A stretch of DNA of 43,787 nt, from the NCBI GenBank assembly GCA_035529075.1, contig DATKXK010000002.1:1-43787 (forward strand). The letters run 5' to 3'. Positions 36,283 through 43,462 of this stretch are shown here, piece after piece. Below the pieces are notes generated by a model, which was given only the letters and a program-made list of their open reading frames with translations, did not search any database and had not been told where the DNA came from. The stretch's first letter is position 1. The number at the start of each line of letters is the position of its first letter. Both the position numbers and the translations under genes were made by a program. The stretch is from Acidobacteriota bacterium. Lineage in GTDB: Bacteria > Zixibacteria > MSB-5A5 > GN15 > FEB-12.

Positions 36283-37660
36283 GAAGGCGCCTGTGCGAGG
36301 TTCGTTTCGAGACCCCAGCGGCTTCGTCTTCTTTCGCGACGGCGTCCTTTACCGGCAGGTCAATCAGCGTTACCGGCGGCATTATGACCACCTGATGACG
36401 TCCGGCCTGTACGGGCATCTGGTGGATGCCGGACTGCTGGTGCCGCACGAGCGTGCTGATGATTCACGGGTGCAGACGGCCGAGGCATACCGCGTTCTCA
36501 AGCCGCTCATCGTACCGTTCATTTCGTATCCCTATGAGTGGAGTTTCAGCCAGTACCGCGATGCCGCGCTGGCGACTCTGGCTGCACAACAGGCCGCCCT
36601 CAGGCACGGTATGTGCCTTAAGGATGCGTCCGCATACAACGTGCAGTTTCTTGACGGTCGGCCGGTCCTGATCGATACGCTGTCCTTCGAGACTTACCGT
36701 GAGGGTGAGCCGTGGGTGGCCTACGGCCAGTTCTGCCGGCATTTTCTCGCTCCGCTGGCGCTGATGGCGCACGTCGATCTGCGGCTTGGCCAACTGGCTC
36801 GCGTGCATATCGACGGCATCCCGCTGGACATGGCATCGTCGATGCTGCCCCTGAAAACGCGCCTGCGGTTCTCGCTCCTGGCGCACGTCCACGCGCACGC
36901 ACGGTCGCAGCGACGGTACGCCGATCGCGGCACCAGGACGGCGAAAGGTCGCATGTCGCTCCGTGCTATGGAGGGCCTTGCCGACAGCCTCGTCTCGGCC
37001 GTTTCCCGCCTGGCTCCGCGCGGCGGCAGGACAGTCTGGTCGGAATACTACGACCAGGCCAGTTACTCTCAAGCAGCCATGACCCACAAGACCGAAATCG
37101 TGACGGAGTACTTAAGCCGTCTCAAACCGGCGGTCGTGTGGGATCTGGGGGCTAACACCGGTCGGTTCAGCCGGCTGGCCGCGCAGGGGGGAAGCTTGAC
37201 GGTTTCATTCGACAGCGATCCTCTGGCCGTTGAACTGAACTACCGTCGCTGCCGACAGGACAACGAGACGCGCATCCTTCCGCTGGTTGTCGACCTGTTC
37301 AACCCCAGCCCCGCTATCGGCTGGGAGAACAGCGAACGCATGTCTCTCGCCGAACGCGGGTCCGCCGATGCCGTCATGGCGCTCGCTCTGGTGCATCACC
37401 TGGCCATTGCCAACAACGTGCCGCTGGAAAGACTGGCGGTGTTTTTCGCGGGCCTGGCCGATACCCTGATGATCGAGTTCGTGCCCAAGACCGATTCTCA
37501 GGTACAACGCCTCCTGGCTTCGCGGGAAGACGTTTTTGACCGCTATGATCGGACAAACTTTGAGCAGGCGTTCGGACGCCGCTTCGAGTTTGTCGACGTT
37601 CGCGAAATACGTGACTCCGAGCGGACCATGTATCTGATGCGACGCCGGTCGGCACGGTAA
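36275..37660 (+). CDS. NoeA-like class I SAM methyltransferase with kinase-like N-terminal domain
   Basis: The protein has 461 residues. The C-terminal half carries a class I methyltransferase core: motif I VWDLGANTGRFSRLAAQGG (from residue 288), then VSFDSDPLAVE for the ribose-binding acidic residue, and a later LALVHHLAI. The overall length and shape match nodulation-protein NoeA-like methyltransferases. The N-terminal 200 residues hold KDASAYNVQF and VLIDTLSF. D117, N122 and D134 have the spacing of the catalytic Asp, metal-binding Asn and DFG-type Asp of aminoglycoside/protein kinase-like folds. That suggests a kinase-like domain, active or degenerate, in front of the methyltransferase. 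There is no signal peptide, so it is cytoplasmic. It overlaps the small membrane protein gene by 8 nt. The substrate is unknown; polysaccharide or lipid modification is the family-based guess. Confidence 0.85.
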   Translation: MTKKAPVRGSFRDPSGFVFFRDGVLYRQVNQRYRRHYDHLMTSGLYGHLVDAGLLVPHERADDSRVQTAEAYRVLKPLIVPFISYPYEWSFSQYRDAALATLAAQQAALRHGMCLKDASAYNVQFLDGRPVLIDTLSFETYREGEPWVAYGQFCRHFLAPLALMAHVDLRLGQLARVHIDGIPLDMASSMLPLKTRLRFSLLAHVHAHARSQRRYADRGTRTAKGRMSLRAMEGLADSLVSAVSRLAPRGGRTVWSEYYDQASYSQAAMTHKTEIVTEYLSRLKPAVVWDLGANTGRFSRLAAQGGSLTVSFDSDPLAVELNYRRCRQDNETRILPLVVDLFNPSPAIGWENSERMSLAERGSADAVMALALVHHLAIANNVPLERLAVFFAGLADTLMIEFVPKTDSQVQRLLASREDVFDRYDRTNFEQAFGRRFEFVDVREIRDSERTMYLMRRRSAR

Positions 37661-37682
37661 AAGCCTGCCCCGGCCGGGCTTT
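37660..37682 (+). terminator. Weak hairpin after the methyltransferase gene
   Basis: AAAGCC and GGCTTT flank a GC-rich centre and are followed by TGTTCTCCTTGTT. It lies immediately after the stop and before the RdhA-like gene, so it may only partly separate the two. Confidence 0.35.
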
Positions 37683-37742
37683 GTTCTCCTTGTTCCGTGC
37701 CCCCTGTGCCCGTAACTTCAGGCAACCGTATGAGGTCGGCAT

Positions 37743-39077
37743 ATGATGAACATCTTTGATTTGGCTTATCACCTTGTCGGCGGACTCGTGTGCCTTTTTC
37801 TGGCTTTATTTTCCGTCAGCTCCGTCAGTGAACGAAAGCCCCGGGCGGCAATCGTAGCCGTGACTGCCCTTATGCTGTTCGGCCTTGTCTGGTCCGGCGG
37901 CTATTACTTGCTGCGCCCGCCGGGCTGGGTGCCGGCGGCGGCCGTTATCGCAATCCTGCTCCTGGCGGCCCTGTATTTCGCCCCGATCGGATCGAAGGAA
38001 TTACTGCAAATCGGATCTATCGATCAGAAGTTTGATGAACGCGACGTCGTGTTCGCCAGAGAAGAATATGTACCCGGAACCGAGAAGTATGAGCGCTATT
38101 ACGGCAGCCACCCCGAAAGGAAGGCCGCCGACGACAAGATGCGCAGCCTGCCGGAATTGTTACGGCCCGGCGGACGGTATTATGATGCCGTCCGCTCGCC
38201 CCGCGTGGAGGCTGTCTTCACAGTGATAGAGAGCCTGACAACGGCGGTCGATGGCGACGTCAACGCTGACCGCGCGCCCGTCGATCCCGCTGAAACGGCG
38301 CGGCAAGTAAAAGACCTGCTGGGCCGTTTCGGTGCCGGCGAGGTCGGGATTGCCAGGCTTAATCCCATGTACGTATACTCGCACGTTGGGCGCGGGCCCG
38401 AGCCGTGGGGCACTCCGATAAACAACGACCATCCTTTTGTCATCGTGTTCACCCTGGAAATGGATTATCACCGGGTCGAGGCAGCGCCTGACCTGCCCAT
38501 CATCGAGGAATCGGCGTTTCAGTACCAGCGGGGAGCGCAAATATCCATTGCTGTGGCCCGCCTTATTCGTGCTCTCGGCTACCGGGCCAGGGCGCATATA
38601 GCCGGCAGCAACTACCAGATAATACTCCCGGCCGTGGCACACGATGCCGGCCTGGGTGAACTGGGGAGAATCGGCTACCTGATATCACCGAAGCTGGGCC
38701 CGCGTATTCGCCTGGGAGCTATCACGACCGACATGCCGCTGGCGGTTGACAGGCCGCTGTCGTTCGGCGTACAGAATTTCTGTGAGAAATGCCTCAAGTG
38801 TGCCGACAACTGTCCCTCGGCGGCCATTCCCAAGGGGGCCGGGTGCGATGTTCGGGGCGTGAAGAAGTGGCCGCTCGATGCCGAAAGGTGTATCCACTAC
38901 TGGCGATCGATCGGCACCGACTGTGGTCTGTGCATGAAAGTCTGCCCGTACAGCCATCCCCCGACGTTTGTCCACAACCTCGTCAGAGCCGGTATCCGGC
39001 GTTCATCGCCGGCCCGCACGATATCCCTCTACGGGGATAACTTGCTGTACGGCAAGCGCGTCCGTAACTTCGTATAA
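37743..39077 (+). CDS. Membrane-anchored reductive-dehalogenase-like (RdhA family) iron-sulfur protein
   Basis: The protein has 444 residues (ATG 37743, or 37746 in tandem; GAGGT upstream). Three hydrophobic spans occupy about residues 5-27, 36-57 and 63-80. There is no twin-arginine signal. The middle region has the RdhA-type corrinoid-domain signature LGRIGYLISPKLGPRIRLG, followed by ITTDMPL. Two [4Fe-4S] motifs follow: C347, C350, C353 and C357 (CEKCLKCADNCP), and C383, C394, C397 and C401 (CGLCMKVCP). This order is that of reductive dehalogenases and, more distantly, epoxyqueuosine reductase. No RdhB membrane-anchor gene adjoins it; the N-terminal spans may replace that subunit. Cofactor and substrate are not shown by the sequence; a dehalogenating role is only one possibility. 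Confidence 0.85.
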   Translation: MMNIFDLAYHLVGGLVCLFLALFSVSSVSERKPRAAIVAVTALMLFGLVWSGGYYLLRPPGWVPAAAVIAILLLAALYFAPIGSKELLQIGSIDQKFDERDVVFAREEYVPGTEKYERYYGSHPERKAADDKMRSLPELLRPGGRYYDAVRSPRVEAVFTVIESLTTAVDGDVNADRAPVDPAETARQVKDLLGRFGAGEVGIARLNPMYVYSHVGRGPEPWGTPINNDHPFVIVFTLEMDYHRVEAAPDLPIIEESAFQYQRGAQISIAVARLIRALGYRARAHIAGSNYQIILPAVAHDAGLGELGRIGYLISPKLGPRIRLGAITTDMPLAVDRPLSFGVQNFCEKCLKCADNCPSAAIPKGAGCDVRGVKKWPLDAERCIHYWRSIGTDCGLCMKVCPYSHPPTFVHNLVRAGIRRSSPARTISLYGDNLLYGKRVRNFV

Positions 39078-39139
39078 CTTCGACCCGGCGCCCGGGTAAT
39101 CCGGGAAAGCTTCCGACCGATAATATCAATAATAATAAC

Positions 39140-39169
39140 TTGACCGCATCGATCGCCCACGAGTAGACT
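39140..39169 (+). promoter_or_regulatory. Candidate promoter of the DUF5335-like gene
   Basis: TTGACC (39140-39145), an 18-nt spacer and TAGACT (39164-39169) predict a transcript starting near 39176. That makes the leader about 27 nt and supports the downstream ATG 39203 as start. Confidence 0.5.
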
Positions 39170-39202
39170 AAACCGATGGCCCGATCAAGGAGGATGAAGG
39201 AT

Positions 39203-39697
39203 ATGGTTACCGAAATCAGGCGAAACAACTGGGCGCGTTTCTGCCGGAAGTTCAATGCCGGCAATCAATACCGGCAAGCGACCGTTAACCTCGGACAGAA
39301 GAGCAAGGGGGAGGTTGAAATCAACCGCGACGCCCCGTTGATGGGAATCGCCATTGGCAGGAAAGGCCGGCTGATCGACAGCATTGACGTGTTCACCGGC
39401 CGCTACGATCCGGAGAACGTCACGCAACCGGCCGTCTCAGTCCGGGAACCGGTCAAAGTCATGCTGGAAACGACCCCTGATGGTACCGACAACCGCCTCA
39501 GCGTTGAAAGCAAGGACGGAACCAGGGCCAGCATCATTCTCTCAGGAGAAAGCAGCCCCCAGCGGTACCGCAACTTCGTTGAAAAGGTAGCCTATACCCT
39601 CAGCGAACGGCGCGGCTTTGTCCCTGGGAATGACGTAGACGACTGGTGCGAGGCTGAAAACAGGGTCCGTGAGGCTCAACTGCAGTTTACCGGCTGA
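39203..39697 (+). CDS. DUF5335-like small protein
   Basis: The 164-residue protein is cytoplasmic, with no signal or membrane span. I chose ATG 39203 because AAGGAGG lies 9 nt upstream and the predicted transcription start falls at 39176, where an earlier in-frame ATG lies. The N-terminal MVTEIRRNNWARFCRKFNA resembles the xxIPRxxWxxFFxxFSRQH start of DUF5335 proteins. The rest is beta-rich: VEINRDAPLMGIAIGRKG, then DGTDNRLSVESKDGT. No enzyme motif is seen. DUF5335 proteins are of unknown function and often sit near stress or envelope genes. It stands alone and converges on the cysteine-rich lipoprotein gene. Confidence 0.68.
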   Translation: MVTEIRRNNWARFCRKFNAGNQYRQATVNLGQKSKGEVEINRDAPLMGIAIGRKGRLIDSIDVFTGRYDPENVTQPAVSVREPVKVMLETTPDGTDNRLSVESKDGTRASIILSGESSPQRYRNFVEKVAYTLSERRGFVPGNDVDDWCEAENRVREAQLQFTG

Positions 39698-39769
39698 TCA
39701 CGGCTCTGCACGGAACGAATGCTTTACTGCGCCCGTGGGGCAGGCTGCTTGACGACTGGTCACGGGGGT

Positions 39770-39786
39770 GCGGCTGGACAAGCCGC
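39770..39786. terminator. Hairpin between converging genes
   Basis: GCGGCT and AGCCGC form a 6-bp stem with a 5-nt loop midway between two converging stops. There is no T run on either side. Confidence 0.25.
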
Positions 39787-39846
39787 CACAGGCGCAGGCC
39801 GGTCCGACACCCGGGCCGTAAGGGCAGGGGGCTGTTGCCGCGCCTG

Positions 39847-40836
39847 CTACTGCCAGGGGTAATTCTGTCTTTCGACGCAGTAGCCTCCCGAGGCGCAAGC
39901 CGCCAGGTCGACGGTAAACTCAAGCTTCTCGTCGCCTTCAGCCAGCAACGGCTCCGTCACGACGATCTTATACTTCCCCGGCCTCAGATCGCGGATTTCG
40001 TATTGGACGTCAAAGAGACAAAGGCAGAGGCATCCCCCCTCGAACAGGGAATCCTTCTCAGTTATCCGGATCACACCGCCGTCAACGGAGATCTCGGCAG
40101 TAATGACGGGGCAGCAATTGAATCCGGCGTTTATGTGATTCAGTTGCAGTACGCTGCTGCCGTCATATTGATATTGGATACAGTCCTGGGTTGCCGGTGT
40201 GTGTGCGGCCACATGCGGTTCAAACTCCTTGCAGTCGGTGGAGCCGACCAACTGCCCGCTGGGTGCGGGCGAAAGATTCCACGGGTAGAAGTCTCTCTGG
40301 ATACAGTAGCTGCCTGACGAGGAAGGGGTAAGAGATACCGAAAACTCCAGCGGCTCGTCACCCTCCGCCTCATTGACGTAAGGCTCAACCATCTTCAGGA
40401 CGTAGTCACCGGCAGGGACGTCCGGTATCACATAGTCGGCATCGAAAAGGCACAGACACCGGCACCCCTGTTCCGACTCTCTCTCCGTTATCGTGATAAC
40501 CTTGTTCTTGACGCTGACGTGCGCAGATATCTCTCCCGGACAGCAGTTGAACGCCGCGTTGACGTGCTGAATATGAAGAGTGTCGCCCGGACCGTACTGG
40601 TAGACCACACAGTCGCTGTCGGACTGTATGATCTTGTCGGCGTCTCCATCGCTGTAGATCTTGCATTCACCAATGGTGCCGGAGATGTCAAAAGCTATGT
40701 TGTCAGTTGAGGTTGTAGGTGCTGATTTGTCGTCCTGGCAGCCGCCCAGCAGAAGCAGCAGGGCGACAGCGGCCATGCCGACGGCTGCCCTTCCCGGGCG
40801 AGCCCGGCCGGCTGAGTACTGTCCGATTCCGGTCAT
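39847..40836 (-). CDS. Lipoprotein with two tandem eight-cysteine domains
   Basis: The protein has 329 residues. GGAGGT lies 5 nt before ATG 40836. The lipobox LLLLLGGC puts the lipidated cysteine at residue 33. The mature chain is two homologous units of about 130 residues (roughly 52-186 and 193-328). Each has an early pair of single cysteines (58, 76; 202, 219), a CC pair in FNCCP (98-99; 241-242), a CxCxC cluster running into LCLFD (125, 127, 129; 269, 271, 273), a conserved GxYxxxxxEP strand, and a final YC near YPW (178; 320). I recognise the pattern from unnamed FCB lipoproteins but not as a named domain. Disulfide-stabilised beta sandwiches or metal binding are both possible. Confidence 0.83.
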   Translation of the reverse strand: MTGIGQYSAGRARPGRAAVGMAAVALLLLLGGCQDDKSAPTTSTDNIAFDISGTIGECKIYSDGDADKIIQSDSDCVVYQYGPGDTLHIQHVNAAFNCCPGEISAHVSVKNKVITITERESEQGCRCLCLFDADYVIPDVPAGDYVLKMVEPYVNEAEGDEPLEFSVSLTPSSSGSYCIQRDFYPWNLSPAPSGQLVGSTDCKEFEPHVAAHTPATQDCIQYQYDGSSVLQLNHINAGFNCCPVITAEISVDGGVIRITEKDSLFEGGCLCLCLFDVQYEIRDLRPGKYKIVVTEPLLAEGDEKLEFTVDLAACASGGYCVERQNYPWQ

Positions 40837-41085
40837 ATTACACCTCCCCGTATCGGGTCATTTATAAGTCGTATAAAGTGACGTGAGCAGCAGTATCTTT
40901 GTGCAAGCCGCCGTTCACGGTGACTGAGAACCTGACCGCCTGGCAACCCGCTGCCTCCGGACTTTATACGTCTATACTGAAAATATAACCCTTTCCGGGG
41001 AAGACAACACTTAATTCAGGTCAAATCGGAGAGGAATTATCCGGTTTATAAGCCGGACGGCCCTTATCATCAAGCCGAAAGCCTG
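40837..41085. other. Upstream region of the cysteine-rich lipoprotein gene
   Basis: No gene is seen here. CGTATAAAGT (40870-40879) and its inverse ACTTTATACG (40961-40970) form a 10-bp inverted repeat 81 nt apart, which could be a pair of operator half-sites or chance. No convincing promoter was found. Confidence 0.3.
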
Positions 41086-41107
41086 AAAAAAAGAAGTCCA
41101 GCCGGAC
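41086..41107 (-). terminator. Terminator behind the truncated regulator
   Basis: On the minus strand a short GTCC/GGAC hairpin with a 4-nt loop is followed by TTCTTTTTTT, directly after the stop at 41112. It is the natural end of the vanished gene. Confidence 0.5.
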
Positions 41108-41111
41108 GTTT

Positions 41112-41204
41112 TCAAAGCTCATACTTATGCATTCGCCGGTACAGGGAAGCCCGTGTCAGGCCCAGTTCCCGCGCGGTCCGGCTGACGTTGCCGCGATGCT
41201 TTTG
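41112..41204 (-). pseudogene. Severed 3' end of an NtrC-type response regulator (Fis-like HTH)
   Basis: The minus strand reads QKHRGNVSRTARELGLTRAS, then LYRRMHKYEL and TGA, the HTH_8 (Fis-type) DNA-binding end of sigma-54 activators. A full gene would be about 450 codons. Upstream in the same frame the sequence (for example RRIRSS) does not resemble the AAA+ domain, and no start codon with a ribosome site exists, so everything before about 41204 is gone. The stop and terminator are kept. It marks a rearrangement breakpoint close to the first REPIN copy. Confidence 0.7.
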
Positions 41205-41363
41205 GCTACTCCGTATCCGGCGAGGATTGTCCAATGCAATCGCTCGCCCTGATATGTACAGTCTACGCGGGGGGAGAGGAGTTGTTGCATTCGTGGCTGC
41301 CGGGGATGGGTGGTAGGGTTGGTACCTGTTTGAAGATGAGAGGCTGATGATCAGTTGCAGTAG

Positions 41364-41388
41364 GGCGGAACCCCTTGGCGGTCCCGCC
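41364..41388. repeat. Imperfect GC hairpin next to REPIN copy 1
   Basis: GGCGGAACC and GGTCCCGCC pair with one mismatch around a 7-nt loop. It occurs once in the window and may be a leftover of another REP-like unit. Confidence 0.35.
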
Positions 41389-41398
41389 GCATAGCCTC

Positions 41399-41536
41399 GT
41401 AGGTCGGGTTCCGAGTCTGGTAGGTCGGGTTCCGAGTGACGCGAAAGTCACGAGAAACCCGACAATTGCCATTTGACATTTACAGGGAAGGGTGTCGGGT
41501 TTTTCGTCGCCTTCGGCGTCTCCGAACCGGACCTAC
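41399..41536. repeat. REPIN-like element, copy 1 (with an extra partial left arm)
   Basis: Two REP units face each other. The left begins GTAG and folds by GTCGGGTT/AACCCGAC with an inner GTGAC/GTCAC stem. The right mirrors it and ends in CTAC. Here the left arm start is doubled (41399 and 41420), and the right arm has one C-to-G change that breaks its palindrome. Core length from 41420 is 117 nt. Confidence 0.7.
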
Positions 41537-41552
41537 GTGTTGCTGGCGCAAA

Positions 41553-41873
41553 CTACCACTTGTGCGTACAATCGCTAACGATTCCATATTTGGCCGTTGT
41601 CGTCACCGATGGTCGGTCGTCGGCGGAATTGAGAAACCAACCACCTTCTGCGATGAGCTTAATGCGAAGATAGCCCTTCTCGGTTTCCTTTTGGACGACA
41701 ACGCATTCCGGCGGATCATCCGGGATGTCCACCGTCTGGTCACCTTCCCCATCGACTGTCCGGTCGGCGAATATGCCTGACCAGCTGGTATTTGAGGTGA
41801 CTTCGCATTTGTAATCGATCCCACAGCCAGCCAGCAGAATCAGGCACAGACAGCACAATAACAAAAGCCGCAT
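41553..41873 (-). CDS. Small lipoprotein, unknown function
   Basis: The 106-residue protein has a lipobox signal (MRLLLLCCLCLILLAGC, lipidated Cys17). The mature part has two further cysteines far apart (CEVTSNTSWSG and SDCTHKW at the end), which could form a disulfide, plus acidic turns. Beta content looks high. AGAGGG lies upstream of ATG 41873. No family was recognised. It sits between two REPIN copies in the accessory zone, and its composition is less GC-rich than the left part of the window. Confidence 0.62.
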   Translation of the reverse strand: MRLLLLCCLCLILLAGCGIDYKCEVTSNTSWSGIFADRTVDGEGDQTVDIPDDPPECVVVQKETEKGYLRIKLIAEGGWFLNSADDRPSVTTTAKYGIVSDCTHKW

Positions 41874-42014
41874 AGATACCCTCTGCTCTTACTACATCAT
41901 CTTGAACAGCCCTGATCTCGTCAGGGAAAAACCATGAGCATTTGTACAGTATAGCCGGTAGCAGTGCGGTGGGAGTCTTTCGGTTACGGCCCCTACGGCA
42001 TTATATAGCAGGTG

Positions 42015-42096
42015 GTCCACGGCCTGTCAATGGGAAAATTCTCGGTTGCGGGTCAGGGGAATCGACAGTATCTTGTGGAGTCAAACAAGGGGAGGG
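42015..42096 (+). repeat. Duplicated promoter/leader cassette, copy A
   Basis: About 80 nt nearly identical to 42826-42907, starting at GTCCACG and ending in the GGGGAGGG ribosome site. It stands directly before the gene at 42100. Differences are scattered single bases. Confidence 0.75.
42046..42074 (+). promoter_or_regulatory. Candidate promoter in cassette A
   Basis: TTGCGG, a 17-nt spacer and TATCTT. Both hexamers and the spacing are kept in the second cassette although the spacer bases vary. Confidence 0.42.
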
Positions 42097-42099
42097 GTT

Positions 42100-42648
42100 G
42101 TGAGTTATTATGAATGCGCAATGGTCTTGCTTACGGTCGCAGGATTGATCGGCCTGTTTTTGTATGTCAAGAAGACCACCGCTATTGCCAAGGCTACACA
42201 ACTACACAACGAACTTATCAGTAAACCGGCAGTGACTGCAGAGATCGTTTCATATTCGCCTGAGTCATTTGAAGGAATCGACTTATTGCCATTCGAGTGT
42301 GTCCGCATAGCCATAGAGAACCACACCAAAGTACACGCCAACATTAAGATCAAGCTCAAGTATCTCTTACGCACCGGAGATTCTAAAGATTTTGCACAGT
42401 TCGATGTCGGTGGCAATTACGATGGGCAAGCCGTTTGGAATTTAGCAGCCAAGGCCAAATTCATTGGTCATCTCGCGCTACCGGGGTTATCCAGTAAAGA
42501 GATTACTTCGAGTGACGATTTGATCGTAGGTATTGCTCTCGAATCATCACCATTCAACAGGGACGCGTATCAGGCCAACCCGTCGACTCAGTACAAATGG
42601 ATGCATCTTACGAAAGAGTGGGCACAATCGCCCGTGCCCAGTGAATAA
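42100..42648 (+). CDS. Single-span membrane protein, unknown function
   Basis: The 182-residue protein begins at GTG 42100, placed by the strong GGGGAGGGG just upstream; ATG 42121 is too far from it. Residues 7-25 (AMVLLTVAGLIGLFLYVKK) are one membrane span followed by Lys, so the remaining 155 residues face the cytoplasm or the periplasm. That part is a beta-rich domain (VTAEIVSYSPESF, then IAIENHTKVHANIKIKLKY) resembling an immunoglobulin-like fold. No family was recognised. It is expressed from leader cassette A and has lower GC than the core genes. Confidence 0.65.
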   Translation: MSYYECAMVLLTVAGLIGLFLYVKKTTAIAKATQLHNELISKPAVTAEIVSYSPESFEGIDLLPFECVRIAIENHTKVHANIKIKLKYLLRTGDSKDFAQFDVGGNYDGQAVWNLAAKAKFIGHLALPGLSSKEITSSDDLIVGIALESSPFNRDAYQANPSTQYKWMHLTKEWAQSPVPSE

Positions 42649-42679
42649 GCGTTTGGTTTAGATTACACGCTCAGTCCTC

Positions 42680-42817
42680 GTAGGTCGGGTTCCGAGTGAC
42701 TCGCAAGTCACGAGAAACCCGACAATTCTCATGTGCTAATAACGACCTGGTGCTTCTTAATCTGGGGGAAGGGTGTCGGGTTTTTCGTCGCCTTCGGCGT
42801 CTCAGAACCCGACCTAC
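42680..42817. repeat. REPIN-like element, copy 2
   Basis: Same design as the other copies, with perfect GTCGGGTT/AACCCGAC stems in both halves and a 14-bp outer complementarity. Its central spacer is about 21 nt longer and different in sequence, while both REP halves are kept. Confidence 0.75.
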
Positions 42818-42825
42818 GTCAACTC

Positions 42826-42907
42826 GTCCACGCGCTGTCAATGGGAAACTTCTCGGTTGCGGGTCAGGCGGTTCGATAGTATCTTCTGGAGTCAAACATG
42901 GGGAGGG
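42826..42907 (+). repeat. Duplicated promoter/leader cassette, copy B
   Basis: Second copy of the cassette at 42015, directly after REPIN copy 2 and before the lipoprotein gene at 42912. The coding sequences behind the two copies are unrelated. Confidence 0.75.
42857..42885 (+). promoter_or_regulatory. Candidate promoter in cassette B
   Basis: TTGCGG, a 17-nt spacer and TATCTT, as in cassette A. The predicted leader is about 20 nt and carries GGGGAGGG. Confidence 0.42.
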
Positions 42908-42911
42908 CCAT

Positions 42912-43412
42912 ATGAGGGCTATCGCACTGCTTGCTACGCCAGTTGTATGCTGTTTACTGCTGCTTGGGTGTGCCGCCGGTCCGGGTGTCACGCCGGGCGA
43001 AAAGAACGCGCCAGTCGAACGTCCAATTCACGCGTCGTTCGGAGAGGTATACAGAGCTGTGGCATCTGTGCTCGCCGAGTACAATTTCCCTTTTCAGCAC
43101 ACAGATGAAACGCTGGGGATCATCCGTACCGAGTTCACCGAATACAAAGCTGGGGCAAAGGGCTTCTGGGCTGGACTATTCGCTGGCTGGAAAGACTTCC
43201 GTATGCAGATTAACGCTCAAGTCAGCGCAGAATCCGACAGTACCAGTCTTCTGCACCTATACGGGAAAATGAAATACAAAGAGAGCGGTCTATTCAAGGA
43301 CAAGGAACGTGAGGAGAACATCCGGGTTGGTTCGGACAGCTACAGACAAATGGAGGAAATCGCAGAGTTAATCAAAGAGAGAGCCGAAGGCACGGACCCG
43401 TCCTCTAACTGA
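42912..43412 (+). CDS. Lipoprotein, unknown function
   Basis: The 166-residue protein has a lipobox signal (MRAIALLATPVVCCLLLLGC, lipidated Cys20). GGGGAGGG lies 4 nt before ATG 42912. The mature domain starts with an alternating helix/strand pattern (ASFGEVYRAVASVLAEYNF, then GIIRTEF) typical of small periplasmic lipoproteins that pair a swapped helix with a beta sheet, and ends in a charged helix (YRQMEEIAELIKERAEG). No named family was identified. It is driven by leader cassette B and stands between REPIN copies 2 and 3. Confidence 0.7.
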   Translation: MRAIALLATPVVCCLLLLGCAAGPGVTPGEKNAPVERPIHASFGEVYRAVASVLAEYNFPFQHTDETLGIIRTEFTEYKAGAKGFWAGLFAGWKDFRMQINAQVSAESDSTSLLHLYGKMKYKESGLFKDKEREENIRVGSDSYRQMEEIAELIKERAEGTDPSSN

Positions 43413-43462
43413 CCAGACCAGATTCCTTTTGACAAGCGGATGGGGGAGTCCTCGTAGTCCTC

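Noticed and set aside
39176-39202. Earlier ATG starts (39176, 39194) for the DUF5335-like gene
   Set aside because: AAGGAGG at 39187-39193 can only serve ATG 39203, and the predicted transcript begins at about 39176.
41913-41926. CCCTGA/TCAGGG hairpin upstream of the small lipoprotein gene as terminator
   Set aside because: The adjoining homopolymer run is on the wrong side for termination in either direction that makes sense (A run on plus, T before the hairpin on minus).
42696-42911. 72-codon upstream extension of the lipoprotein gene at 42912
   Set aside because: It translates REPIN copy 2 and the leader cassette, and the lipobox signal begins exactly at 42912.
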